Source: Microlunatus flavus
Lineage (GTDB): Bacteria > Actinomycetota > Actinomycetes > Propionibacteriales > Propionibacteriaceae
Reading direction: 5' to 3'
NCBI RefSeq assembly: GCF_900110855.1
Contig: NZ_FOFA01000001.1
Span: 434,001-498,000, forward strand
DNA length: 64,000 nt
The translations under genes and the position numbers were made by a program. Below are positions 33,151 through 42,580 of the stretch, piece after piece (the stretch's first letter is position 1; every line of letters begins with the position of its first letter). Under the pieces are notes generated by a model. It saw nothing but the letters and a program-made list of their open reading frames with translations. It was not told where the DNA came from and did no database searches.

Positions 33151-33621
33151 GTGAAGATCGTCGCCGACCTGGCCTTCCAGGTCGTCCCCGACGGGACCGC
33201 GCGCGGCCCGCACCCGACCCCGGTCACGGGACGGGTGCGGGCCGACGGTTCCGAGGTCACCGTCGAGTTCTCGACCACCCCGTCGTTGGCCGGGTCGGGC
33301 ACGCGCCCGCTCGTCCGGCCGCTCGCCCGCACCCTCGACGAGCACGGCGTGACGGTCCGGCTCACCGGCCCGTCCGGCACGCTGCTCACGCTCGGCCACG
33401 GGGTGCGCACGCCCTGGTGGCAGGTCCCGGCGACGAGCAGCCGGCGGATCGCGGTGGCCTCCGTGCCGCTGGCCCTGCGCTCGCTGCGCGGGCCCCGGCT
33501 CTTCGCGGCCGCCCTGCCGCCGCTGCTCGCCCAGCCCGGCGCGCTCCGGCTGTCCCGGCGTCGCCGCGCGTTCGCCGTCGCCCGCCAGGCGCTGCGCCGG
33601 GTCACCGACCGCCGCCGCTGA
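33151..33621 (+). CDS. Unknown basic protein
   Basis: A 156-residue protein of no recognised family, starting with GTG and lacking a good ribosome site, probably coupled to the small gene upstream. The N-terminal ~100 residues look beta-rich (VADLAFQVVPDG, VTGRVRADGSEVTVEF, VTVRLTGPSGTLLTLGHGV). The C-terminal ~55 residues are strongly basic and helical and end RRVTDRRR. No motif suggests an activity. Confidence 0.6.
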   Translation: MKIVADLAFQVVPDGTARGPHPTPVTGRVRADGSEVTVEFSTTPSLAGSGTRPLVRPLARTLDEHGVTVRLTGPSGTLLTLGHGVRTPWWQVPATSSRRIAVASVPLALRSLRGPRLFAAALPPLLAQPGALRLSRRRRAFAVARQALRRVTDRRR

Positions 33622-33631
33622 CGCCGGGCGC

Positions 33632-34033
33632 TCAACCCGCCGGCGGCGCCAGGTCCGCGTGCCGGTGGACCAGCCGCCACTCCCCGTCCTCGCGGCGGAA
33701 CACCTCGGTGGTGCGCAGCACCATCTCCACCGGCTCGGCGCGGCCGCGGACGTCCATCGACGCCACCTGCCGCCCCGTCCAGTAGGCGAGGTCGCCGCTC
33801 GAGCCCGAGCCCAGCACCTCGAACCGGCCGGTGCTGCCCGGCCCGAAGGCCGCCGCGCCCGCCACCTGGGCCTCGGCGACGGGGCCCGCCCCCTCGACCA
33901 CCGCGCCGGACGGCGGGAGGAACGTGGCCGGCTCGGCGGTCGTCAGCATCGCCCTCAGGGCCTCCGGGTCACCGGCGATGTAGGCGTTCGACGCCGCCTC
34001 GCGGCGCCTCAGGAAGTCGTCGAAGCTCTCCAT
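33632..34033 (-). CDS. SnoaL/NTF2-like domain protein
   Basis: A 133-residue protein with the NTF2-like alpha+beta layout of DUF4440/SnoaL proteins. The opening helix is DFLRRREAASNAYIAGDPEAL, the middle VVEGAGPVAEA, and the closing strands DLAYWTGRQVASMD and VFRREDGEWRLVHRHADL. Such domains bind small hydrophobic ligands or act as isomerases and cyclases; here the function is unknown. TAGCGT lies exactly 6 nt before the ATG and there is no Shine-Dalgarno, so the transcript is probably leaderless. Confidence 0.8.
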   Translation of the reverse strand: MESFDDFLRRREAASNAYIAGDPEALRAMLTTAEPATFLPPSGAVVEGAGPVAEAQVAGAAAFGPGSTGRFEVLGSGSSGDLAYWTGRQVASMDVRGRAEPVEMVLRTTEVFRREDGEWRLVHRHADLAPPAG

Positions 34034-34110
34034 GGGGTCACGCTAGGGCGGCCCGCCGACAGTTCCTGAGGGCGCCTGACCCCCTGCGGAAGTGCAGCGA
34101 CCGGAGCGAA

Positions 34111-34223
34111 GGACGCCAACCCCTTCGGGGCCCTTCGACAGGCTCACGGAGCGTCCGCCGGGGCGCCGCGACCGCAGCGCAGGACGCCAACCCCTCCGGG
34201 GCCCTTCGACAGGCTCAGGGAGC
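34111..34223. repeat. Two 42-bp REP-like repeats, 71 bp apart
   Basis: Copies at 34111-34152 and 34182-34223 match at 40 of 42 positions. Each contains a small dyad (AACCCCTTCGGGG or its CTCCGGGG variant) followed by GGCCCTTCGACAGGCTCA. The CCCTTCGACAGGCTCAGGGA core resembles a short palindromic sequence found between genes in many GC-rich actinobacterial genomes. The copies lie between two minus-strand genes and just beyond the stop of the TetR gene. Related sequence occurs at 44471-44565. Confidence 0.75.
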
Positions 34224-34240
34224 CTCGACCGGAGCGCCGG

Positions 34241-34957
34241 CTACTGCGACAGCTCTGCGTCCAGCCGGTCGAGCAGCGTCTCGAGGGACACCTCGAACTC
34301 CTCCTGGCTGCGGTCCTCGCTCAGCAGCGGCCGGAGCCGCAGCACCTCCGGGGTCCCGCTGAGGTCGAGCGTGCCGTCCTCGTGCGGCAGCGCCGCGCCG
34401 CCCTCGTCCACCGGCTCCTCCGCCGGTGACGTGGCGGCCCCCCGGACGGCGGCCTCGAGGAGCAGCTGCCCGAGCAGGAAGCTGCTGAAGGCCCGGTACG
34501 CCCCCACCGCCTGCTCGTCGCTCATCCCGTGCGCCCGCAGGGTCCGCAGGAAGGTCTCGACGAGCTCGATGCTGCGCAGCGGGGGGCGCAGCCACGGCGC
34601 GGCCGGGTGGCGGGTGGCCACGAGGGGGAAGGCGTTCGGGTGCTCGATCGCGATGCGGCGGATCTCGTGCGCCACGGTCTGCAGGAAGCCCTGCCAGTGC
34701 TCGCTGAGCTTGCCGTCGAGCCCGCTCGTCACGTCGGCCAGCAGGCTGGCGACCACGCCCTCGAGCAGGTCCTCGCGTCCCTTGACGTAGCGGTAGAGCG
34801 ACATGGCCTCGACGCCGAGCACCTGGGCGAGGTTGCGCATCGAAAGGCCCTGGGTCCCTCGCGCGTCGATGAACCGCAAGGCGGCGTTCACGATCTTCTC
34901 ACGATTCAGCCCGCGCCCCTGGGGTACCGGGCCACTGAGACCTGCGCTGTCGGGCAT
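34241..34957 (-). CDS. TetR-family regulator of the envelope/stress cluster
   Basis: A 238-residue TetR protein. The ATG at 34957 follows GGAGGA at 7 nt. Its HTH reads REKIVNAALRFIDARGTQGLSMRNLAQVLGVEAMSLYRYV-type, split here as LSMRNLAQVLGVEAMS and LYRYVKGREDLLEG. The C-terminal domain resembles TetR_C of the tetracycline-repressor subgroup. Two TTAC-N3-GTAA operators lie ~50 and ~70 bases upstream in the gap to the divergent PRC/DUF2382 gene, so it probably represses itself and that cluster. The ligand is unknown. Confidence 0.9.
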   Translation of the reverse strand: MPDSAGLSGPVPQGRGLNREKIVNAALRFIDARGTQGLSMRNLAQVLGVEAMSLYRYVKGREDLLEGVVASLLADVTSGLDGKLSEHWQGFLQTVAHEIRRIAIEHPNAFPLVATRHPAAPWLRPPLRSIELVETFLRTLRAHGMSDEQAVGAYRAFSSFLLGQLLLEAAVRGAATSPAEEPVDEGGAALPHEDGTLDLSGTPEVLRLRPLLSEDRSQEEFEVSLETLLDRLDAELSQ

Positions 34958-35005
34958 CGCCCCATCCTCCCCCGTAGGGGTGTACCGGCCCCGCCCCGGT
35001 CCCGG

Positions 35006-35044
35006 CTTACGCTGTAAGTTCCGAGAAGGCTTACACCGTAAGCC
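35006..35044. promoter_or_regulatory. Tandem TetR-type operators
   Basis: Site 1 is CTTAC-GCT-GTAAG (35006-35018). Site 2 is GGCTTAC-ACC-GTAAGCC (35028-35044), a perfect 7-bp dyad. The centres are 24 bp apart. Both share TTACxxxGTAA, a form common for TetR-family repressors. They lie between the TetR gene (start 34957) and the divergent operon starting at 35163, so one repressor could control both directions. Confidence 0.75.
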
Positions 35045-35162
35045 CCAGCGAGCGGCCCCCACGGGTGCCGCCCCGGGGGCGGCGCAGGCCGGACGAGCGC
35101 CCAGCGCCGAGCAGTCCCACCAGGGGACGAGCCGGCACGGGGCACGACGAGGAGGAGCAGGG

Positions 35163-36062
35163 ATGAGCATCACCACCGATCAGCTGCAGAAGCTGTCCGG
35201 ACGGGGCCACGTGTACGCGGGCTCGGAGAAGGTCGGCGGGATCGGCCAGGTCTACCTCGACGACAGCACGGGCGAGCCGAGCTGGGTCACGGTCAAGACC
35301 GGCCTCTTCGGGACCTCGCAGTCCTTCGTGCCGCTGCACGGCGCCGACGTCCGTGGCGACGACATCGTCGTCACCTACGGCGAGGACCAGATCAAGGGCG
35401 CCCCGCGCGTCGACGACGACGGCTCGATCAGCCCCGAGGACGAGGACCGGCTCTACGAGTACTACGGCCTCTCCTCCACCGGGACCACCGGCACCACGAC
35501 CGGCACCACGACGGGCACCACGACGGGCACCACGACGGGCACTGGCGTCGCCGGTGCGGACCTGCGCGACGACGTGGACACGACCTCGGCCGGCCGTGCG
35601 GGTGCCGACCGCGGCGTGAACGAGCACGGCACGCAGGGCCACGACACCTCGGGCCCCACGACCGACGACGCCATGACGCGCTCGGAGGAGCGGGTCGCCG
35701 TCGGCACGCAGAGCCGCGAGGCGGGTCGTGCCCGGCTGCGCAAGTACGTGACCACCGAGACCGTCTCCCAGACGGTTCCGGTGAGCCACGAGGAGGTCAC
35801 CCTCGAGCGTGAGCCGATCACCGACGCGAACGCGGGCGAGGCGTACGACGGCCCGGCCATCAGCGAGGAGGAGCACGAGGTCGTCCTCCACGAGGAGGTC
35901 CCCGTGGTCGAGAAGGAGGCCGTCGCGGTCGAGCGCGTCAAGCTCGGCACCGAGACGGTGACCGACGAGACGACCGTCTCCACCGACGCCCGCAAGGAGC
36001 ACATCGAGCTCGAGGACGACGACGCGACGACCACGCGCGGCACGGACGCCGACCGCCGCTGA
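35163..36062 (+). CDS. PRC-barrel/DUF2382 protein
   Basis: A 299-residue cytoplasmic protein. The PRC-barrel (residues ~1-80) includes GHVYAGSEKVGGIGQVYLDD and a VPLHGADVRGDDIVVTY strand. A Gly/Thr linker made of GTTT repeats (12-nt DNA repeats, 35480-35541) follows, and then a DUF2382 domain (~170-285: SEERVAVGTQ, KYVTTETVSQTVPVSHEEVTL, VVLHEEVPVVEKEAVAVERV). The pairing is typical of stress-inducible proteins of Actinomycetota. No catalytic role is known. It starts the cluster behind the TetR operators. Confidence 0.88.
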   Translation: MSITTDQLQKLSGRGHVYAGSEKVGGIGQVYLDDSTGEPSWVTVKTGLFGTSQSFVPLHGADVRGDDIVVTYGEDQIKGAPRVDDDGSISPEDEDRLYEYYGLSSTGTTGTTTGTTTGTTTGTTTGTGVAGADLRDDVDTTSAGRAGADRGVNEHGTQGHDTSGPTTDDAMTRSEERVAVGTQSREAGRARLRKYVTTETVSQTVPVSHEEVTLEREPITDANAGEAYDGPAISEEEHEVVLHEEVPVVEKEAVAVERVKLGTETVTDETTVSTDARKEHIELEDDDATTTRGTDADRR

Positions 36063-36067
36063 ACGTC

Positions 36068-36583
36068 GTGACCGACGACGACGAGACCTCGGGGCGCACC
36101 GCCGGTTCGGTGGTGCGCTCCGAGGAGCGGGCCCGGGTGGCCTTCCCGGTCCGGGTCCGCGGCCGCGTGCGGCTCCGCAAGCGGGTGGTCACCGAGGAGG
36201 TGACCCAGACCTTCACCGTGCGCCGCGAGGTGCTGGAGGTGGAGGAGCTGCCCGGCGACGAGCCGGGCACCGAACCGTCCCGGGAGTCGCAGATCGTCTC
36301 GACCGACCCGGACGACGACGGCTTCGACATCGTGCTGCACGCCGAGCAGGTGGTGCCGACGATCGAAGTTGTTCCGGTCGAGCGCATCCGGGTACGCACC
36401 CGGGTGGTGGCCACGGACGTCATCGTCTCCGCCGACCTCCTGCGCGAGCAGGTCGAGGTCAGCACGACGAGCACGGACGCCCGCACGCCCACGACCGCAA
36501 CACCAGGCGCGGCGGGCGCGCAGCACGACGAGGCGGGTGCCGACGACGGAGGCACCCGGACAACCAAGGAGGAACACCCATGA
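36068..36583 (+). CDS. DUF2382 protein
   Basis: A 171-residue stand-alone DUF2382 domain (residues ~15-145: VVRSEERARVAFPV, RKRVVTEEVTQTFTVRREVLEV, DIVLHAEQVVPTIEVVPVERI) with a low-complexity tail. It parallels the C-terminal domain of the preceding protein, so the two may have arisen by duplication. The GTG follows the previous stop by 5 bases, and the stop overlaps the next ATG. Confidence 0.85.
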   Translation: MTDDDETSGRTAGSVVRSEERARVAFPVRVRGRVRLRKRVVTEEVTQTFTVRREVLEVEELPGDEPGTEPSRESQIVSTDPDDDGFDIVLHAEQVVPTIEVVPVERIRVRTRVVATDVIVSADLLREQVEVSTTSTDARTPTTATPGAAGAQHDEAGADDGGTRTTKEEHP

Positions 36584-37500
36584 CGACAGATCCCTACGGC
36601 GACGCAGGATCCGCCACGTTCGGCCCGGGCGGGCAGGCTCCGGTCGCCCCCGGCTACGGCATCAGCGACCCCGCTCCCGCCACCTACGGCGACGACACCG
36701 GCGCGACCGCGGCCGGCAGCGGCCTCGGCAGCGGCTCCGGCAGCGGCTCCACGAAGGAGACCGCCAAGGCCGAGGCCGGCCAGGTCAAGGACACCGCGGC
36801 GGGCGCCGCCCAGCAGGTCGCCGGCACCGCCAAGGAGCAGGCGTCCAACGTGGTCGGCGAGGCCAAGGCCCAGGCGTCGAACTTGCTCGACCAGGTCCGC
36901 GGCGAGGCCGGCTCGCAGGTCGGCAACCAGAAGGACCGCATCTCGAACCTGGCGCACTCGTACGCCAAGGAGCTCGGCTCGCTGGCCTCCGGCTCCCCGG
37001 AGGACGGGCCCGTCAAGGACCTCGTGCAGGACCTCTCGCGCCGCATCGGCGGGGCCGGGCACTGGATCGAGAACCACGAGCCGGCCGACGTCCTCGAGGA
37101 GGTGCGCCGCTTCGCGCGCCGCCGTCCGGGCGCCTTCCTGCTCTCCGCGCTCGCCGCTGGTGTCGTCGTGGGTCGCCTGACCCGTGGCGCCGTCGACGAG
37201 CACCGCGCCGAGTCGGGCGTGACGGGCACCAGCACCCCCGAGCTCACCACCGGCCAGCCCTCGACGTACGCGGAGCCCGCGTACACGACCGGCCAGCTCG
37301 GCTACGCCGACGCCCCGGCGACCAGCTACCAGGGCCAGACCGGCCCGACCGGCTACCCGAGCGGCGGCACCTACGGCGACCAGCCGCCGGCCACCCAGCC
37401 GGGCTACGGCGACCAGGGCTACGTCGAGGGCGGCGGCCTCGCCGACCCGTACGGCAGCCAGGGCTCGACCTACGGCACGAATCCCGGCGACGTCCGGTGA
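36580..37500 (+). CDS. LEA-like/TM protein of the stress cluster
   Basis: A 306-residue protein. After a Gly/Ser/Tyr-rich head, residues ~60-125 form an amphipathic repeat with TAKAEAGQVKDTA, AAQQVAGTAKEQASNV and GEAKAQASNLLDQV. This resembles late-embryogenesis-abundant 11-mers and could coat membranes or proteins during drying. A VLEEVRRFARRRPGAFLLSALAAGVVVGRL segment near 170-205 gives one TM helix, and a disordered Gly/Tyr/Pro-rich tail follows. AAGGAGGA precedes the ATG. It is followed by holin-X with a GTGA overlap. Confidence 0.75.
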   Translation: MTTDPYGDAGSATFGPGGQAPVAPGYGISDPAPATYGDDTGATAAGSGLGSGSGSGSTKETAKAEAGQVKDTAAGAAQQVAGTAKEQASNVVGEAKAQASNLLDQVRGEAGSQVGNQKDRISNLAHSYAKELGSLASGSPEDGPVKDLVQDLSRRIGGAGHWIENHEPADVLEEVRRFARRRPGAFLLSALAAGVVVGRLTRGAVDEHRAESGVTGTSTPELTTGQPSTYAEPAYTTGQLGYADAPATSYQGQTGPTGYPSGGTYGDQPPATQPGYGDQGYVEGGGLADPYGSQGSTYGTNPGDVR

Positions 37501-37916
37501 GCAGCCCGTACGTGCCTCAGGAGTCGGAGGAGGAGCGCCGGTCGCTCGGCCAGGTGCTCGGTGACGTCAGCAAGGACCTGTCCACGCTGGTCCGCCAGGA
37601 GCTGACGCTCGCCAAGGCCGAGGCCAGCCAGTCCGCGAGCCGGGCCGGGAAGGGCGTCGGCATGTTCGCCGGCGCCGCCGTGGCCGGCCTGCTGCTGCTG
37701 GTCTTCGTGTCGGTCTCGGCCTGGTGGGGCCTCGGCCAGTTCATCGGCAACCAGTGGTCGGCGCTCGTCGTCGCCCTGGTGTGGCTGATCGTCGCCGTCG
37801 TGCTCGCGCTCGCCGGCAAGAAGGAGCTGGCCCGGGTCAAGGGCCTGCCGCAGACCGCCGACACCGTCGGCAAGATACCGAACGCCCTGAAGGGGCAAGA
37901 GGAGCGAAACCGATGA
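37497..37916 (+). CDS. Actinobacterial holin-X (phage-holin superfamily) protein
   Basis: A 139-residue membrane protein of the actinobacterial holin-X/phage holin family (PF07332-type). The start SLGQVLGDVSKDLSTLVRQELTLAKAEA is an amphipathic helix diagnostic of the family, followed by two TM helices (~58-80 and ~88-108). Despite the name there are no phage genes near. In this setting such proteins sit beside DUF3618 proteins in envelope clusters. The GTG and the stop overlap both neighbours. Confidence 0.88.
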   Translation: MSSPYVPQESEEERRSLGQVLGDVSKDLSTLVRQELTLAKAEASQSASRAGKGVGMFAGAAVAGLLLLVFVSVSAWWGLGQFIGNQWSALVVALVWLIVAVVLALAGKKELARVKGLPQTADTVGKIPNALKGQEERNR

Positions 37917-38575
37917 CCAGCAACGACCCGGAGCAGATCCGCGCCGACATCGAAGCCACCCGCGCCCGCCTGAGCGCCGACGTGGACACCCTGGCCGACG
38001 AGGCCAACCCCAAGAACATCGCGCGACGCAAGGCGGACGACGTCAAGGAGTCCGTGCGCGACCGTGTCACCGGCCTGAAGGATTCGATCATGGGAACAGC
38101 AGAGGACGCCAAGGGCGCCGTGCAGGACAAGGTGGGCTCCGCCCGCGACCACGTGGGCGGCACCACGGGCTCGGCCCGCGACTCGCTCTCCGACGCCACC
38201 GGCTCGGCCAAGGACGCCGTCAGCAACGCCCCCGGCAACGTCAAGGCGCGGACCCGGGGCAACCCCCTCGCCGCCGGCGTCGTGGCCTTCGGCCTCGGCA
38301 TGCTGATCTCGGCCGTCATCCCGTCCACCGAGCGCGAGCAGGACGCGGTCTCGGCGCTCAAGGAGAAGGCGGAGCCGGCCAAGCAGCAGCTGACCGAGGT
38401 CGCCAAGGAGGCTGCCGACAACCTCAAGCAGCCGGCCCAGGAGGCCGCGGCCGCGGTCAAGGACACCGCCCAGGAGGGCGTGCAGACCGTCAAGTCGGAG
38501 GGCCAGTCGGCCGCCGGCGACGTCAAGGACCAGGCCGCGTCGTCCAAGGACGCCGTGCAGGAGTCCCGCTCGTAG
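37913..38575 (+). CDS. DUF3618 protein with LEA-like repeats
   Basis: A 220-residue protein. The N-terminus DPEQIRADIEATRARLSADVDTLADEANP is the DUF3618 signature. Residues ~55-105 and ~145-215 carry AKGAVQDKVGSARDHV-like 11-residue amphipathic repeats, and a short TM (GVVAFGLGMLISAVI) lies between them. It is probably membrane-bound with long helical arms. It is the last of five coupled genes from 35163 and overlaps holin-X by four bases. Confidence 0.87.
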   Translation: MTSNDPEQIRADIEATRARLSADVDTLADEANPKNIARRKADDVKESVRDRVTGLKDSIMGTAEDAKGAVQDKVGSARDHVGGTTGSARDSLSDATGSAKDAVSNAPGNVKARTRGNPLAAGVVAFGLGMLISAVIPSTEREQDAVSALKEKAEPAKQQLTEVAKEAADNLKQPAQEAAAAVKDTAQEGVQTVKSEGQSAAGDVKDQAASSKDAVQESRS

Positions 38576-38693
38576 CACCACCTGCCGCACGACGAACCGG
38601 CCACCACGACCCGTACGGGCGTGGTGGCCGGTCCGTCTCTGCCGACCGCGATACCTTTCGGGTCGCGGTGCACCACCGACGTTCGGAGCAGCC

Positions 38694-39362
38694 ATGAGCA
38701 GTGCAGTGAACCCGCCGCGGGACGACCGCGGCACCGGGACCAACCCGTCCGGCGGCACCGGGGGCTACCGGCCCGCCCCGGCGACCCCCGCCCCCGGCTC
38801 CACGGACAACCGCGAGCTCGTGCGCCAGCAGCGCGACCGCTTCGGCGGCATGAAGTTCGGCGCGTGCTTCTTCGGCTGGCTCGCCGCCACGGGCACCGCC
38901 GTGATCCTCACCGGGCTGCTCGCCGCCGCGAGCGTGGGCATCGGCGTCAACACCGGGCTCACCCCGCAGCAGGCCGGCGCCAACGCCCCGGCCATCGGCC
39001 TGACCGCGGCGATCGTGCTGCTGGTCGTCGTGCTGGTCGCCTACCTCGCCGGCGGGTACGTGGCCGGCCGGATGGCGCGCTTCAACGGCGTCAAGCAGGG
39101 CGTCGGCGTCTGGCTGTGGGCGATCATCGTCGCCATCGTGCTCGGTGTGCTCGGCTTCATCGCCGGCGACCAGTTCAACGTCCTCAGCCGCCTGAGCGGC
39201 CTGCCGAGCCTGCCCGTCAGCGGCCAGTCGGCCACCGTCGGCGCCGTGATCAGCATCGTCGCCGTCGCCGTGGTCGCCCTGGTCGGCGCCATCCTCGGCG
39301 GGCTGGCCGGGATGCGCTACCACCGCCGCATCGACCACGCGACGTTCGACGACGAGGTCTGA
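38694..39362 (+). CDS. TIGR04086-like four/five-TM membrane protein
   Basis: A 222-residue membrane protein. A Pro/Gly-rich cytoplasmic head of ~50 residues is followed by about four TM helices from FGACFFGWLAATGTAVILTG to AVVALVGAILGGLAGM. Small residues dominate, as in YrzE/TIGR04086 proteins. The conserved AYLAGGYVAGRMARFNG loop sits near residue 120. The ATG has GGAG 5 nt upstream. It is separated from the DUF3618 gene by 118 bases and may have its own promoter. Confidence 0.75.
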   Translation: MSSAVNPPRDDRGTGTNPSGGTGGYRPAPATPAPGSTDNRELVRQQRDRFGGMKFGACFFGWLAATGTAVILTGLLAAASVGIGVNTGLTPQQAGANAPAIGLTAAIVLLVVVLVAYLAGGYVAGRMARFNGVKQGVGVWLWAIIVAIVLGVLGFIAGDQFNVLSRLSGLPSLPVSGQSATVGAVISIVAVAVVALVGAILGGLAGMRYHRRIDHATFDDEV

Positions 39363-39448
39363 GCCTCGTCTCGAGGCGGCTCTGCCGCCGGGTCGTCGAC
39401 CGGCCGCCCCTCCCCGGGGCCCGGTCGGCGACGGACTAGGGTCTCCCG

Positions 39449-39541
39449 CAGTGCACGGGAGTCCGGTGAGCCGGGCTGAGAGGGAGTACTCGAACTCCGA
39501 CCGTAGAACCTGATCTGGATCATGCCAGCGCAGGGAGCTTG
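39449..39541 (+). ncRNA. TPP (THI-box) riboswitch
   Basis: The conserved thiamine pyrophosphate aptamer is plain: CACGGGAG at the 5' side, CTGAGAGGGAG at 39476-39486 (pyrimidine-binding arm) and ACCTGATCTGGATCATGCC at 39508-39526 (pyrophosphate arm), closing with GCGCAGGGAG. A TAGGGT -10 box at 39437-39442 would start the transcript right at the aptamer. It leads the ykoF-ykoE-ykoD-ykoC operon, as expected for thiamine-regulated uptake. Confidence 0.95.
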
Positions 39542-39557
39542 AAGGTCTTCACCACCG

Positions 39558-39584
39558 CCTTCCGTGCCGTCCGTCGACGGAAGG
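39558..39584 (+). promoter_or_regulatory. Shine-Dalgarno-sequestering hairpin (riboswitch output)
   Basis: CCTTCCGT (39558-39565) is a perfect complement of ACGGAAGG (39577-39584), closing an 11-nt loop. The right arm contains the GGAAGG ribosome site that lies 8 nt before the ykoF GTG at 39593. This suggests translational control: with TPP bound, the hairpin forms and hides the site. A smaller competing palindrome TCCGTCGACGGA overlaps it. The alternative antiterminating partner was not identified. Confidence 0.6.
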
Positions 39585-39592
39585 TCTCCCCT

Positions 39593-40264
39593 GTGCCCAG
39601 CACGACCACCCCCACCCTGCTCCCCGCGGACGACCCGAGGGCGCTGGTCGACGACCCGCTCGCCTTCGGCGTCGGCGCCCGCGTGACGCTCGCGGTCATG
39701 GCCGACCGCTACGTCGAGCTGATCACCGACGCCCTGGCGTCCGCCGATGCCGGCGGCCTCGTCCTCGAGACCGGCGACGTCAGCACGTACGCGGGCGGGA
39801 CCGAGCACGACCTGCTGCGCTGGCTGACCCAGCTCGGCGCCGCGGTCGCCGCCAGCGGCGTGCACGCCGCGATGGTCGTCCACCTCTCGCGCGGCTGCCC
39901 GGGCGAGGTCGTCTGCGCCCTGCCCGGCGGTGCCGGGCCGCGGGCCGTCGAGACGCCCGGCGGCGTGCGCACCGGGCACTTCGCCACGGCGGAGTGGGCG
40001 CTCTACCCGCTGGCCGACGAGGTGACCGGCGACGTCGAGCCCGACCACATGCGCGACATCTACACGGCCATCGCCCGCGCCCGCGACAACGGCACGTTCG
40101 TCGCGTCCGAGCACTTCGTCACCCGCCTCGCCGGCGACCTCGGCGACGTCCTGGGCACCGTCGTCGCCGGCTGGACCGGCGTCGGCCGCAGCGTCCAGCA
40201 CGTGACGAGCCACCTCACCGTCTCGCTCAACAGCCCGAGCCACACCGCCGGGGAGGTCCGGTGA
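39593..40264 (+). CDS. ykoF: YkoF-like thiamine/HMP-binding protein
   Basis: A 223-residue YkoF-family protein, cytoplasmic, with two tandem ferredoxin-like halves. The first (~25-115) starts GARVTLAVMADRYVELITDAL and contains VSTYAGGTEHDLLRWLTQL. The second (~125-210) contains ALYPLADE and YTAIARARDNG. YkoF of Bacillus binds thiamine or its pyrimidine moiety and accompanies the YkoEDC transporter, which matches this operon. The GTG follows GGAAGG, the site within the riboswitch hairpin. The stop overlaps the ykoE GTG. Confidence 0.88.
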   Translation: MPSTTTPTLLPADDPRALVDDPLAFGVGARVTLAVMADRYVELITDALASADAGGLVLETGDVSTYAGGTEHDLLRWLTQLGAAVAASGVHAAMVVHLSRGCPGEVVCALPGGAGPRAVETPGGVRTGHFATAEWALYPLADEVTGDVEPDHMRDIYTAIARARDNGTFVASEHFVTRLAGDLGDVLGTVVAGWTGVGRSVQHVTSHLTVSLNSPSHTAGEVR

Positions 40265-40909
40265 GCACCGCACGCGAGACCCCCGGGACCCGCGAGACCG
40301 GCACCGCTCCGGCCCGCCGCGCTCCCCTGCCGCTGCGCGACCTGGTCCTGATGGTCGTGCTCGGCACGGTCTTCGGCTTCCTCTACTGGGCCCTGGTCCA
40401 GGGCTGGACGGCGCTGTCGGTCGCCATGGGCCCGGCCGGCGACCTGGCGCAGCACTTCCTGCTCGGCGGCTGGCTGCTCGTCGCCCCGCTGGCCGTGGCG
40501 ATCATCCGCCGTCCCTTCGTGGGCATCCTCGCCGAGGTCATCGCGTCGGTCGTCGAGGTGGTGTTCCTCGGCTCCCCGGTCGGGCCGCTGCTCTTCGTCG
40601 CCGCCGCCATCCAGGGCCTCGGCAGCGAGCTGCCGTTCGCGCTCGGGCGCTACCGACGGTTCGGCTGGGCGCGCTTCGCGGTCTCCGGGCTCCTCGGGGC
40701 GGGGCTGGTCTTCTTCTGGTCGGCCTTCCGGTTCGGCTGGTACGGCCAGGACCTGTTCTGGTTCCGTCTCGCCGTCCAGCTCGCGTCCGGCGTGGTGCTC
40801 GGAGGGCTGCTGGCCAAGGTCCTCGTCGACGCCCTGGTGCGGACCGGGGTCCTCGACAACTTCGCGATCGTGCGCGACCGGCGTGCCGGCCAGGCGCCCC
40901 CGGTCCGTC

Positions 40910-40920
<11 letters not shown>
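40261..40920 (+). CDS. ykoE: ECF transporter S component YkoE
   Basis: A 219-residue membrane protein and the substrate-binding S component for thiamine precursor uptake. After a ~25-residue polar head it has about six TM helices with the family's aromatic-rich stretches (VFGFLYWALVQGWTALS, GLVFFWSAFRFGWYGQDLFWFRL) and EVVFLGSPVG in the middle. The GTG overlaps the ykoF stop; the 3' end overlaps the ykoD GTG by 11 bases. Confidence 0.9.

Positions 40921-42576
<1,656 letters not shown>

Positions 42577-42580
<4 letters not shown>

Noticed and set aside
37497-37916. Holin gene as a sign of a prophage
   Set aside because: The protein is the actinobacterial holin-X type in a stress cluster; no phage structural, integrase or lysin genes are nearby.
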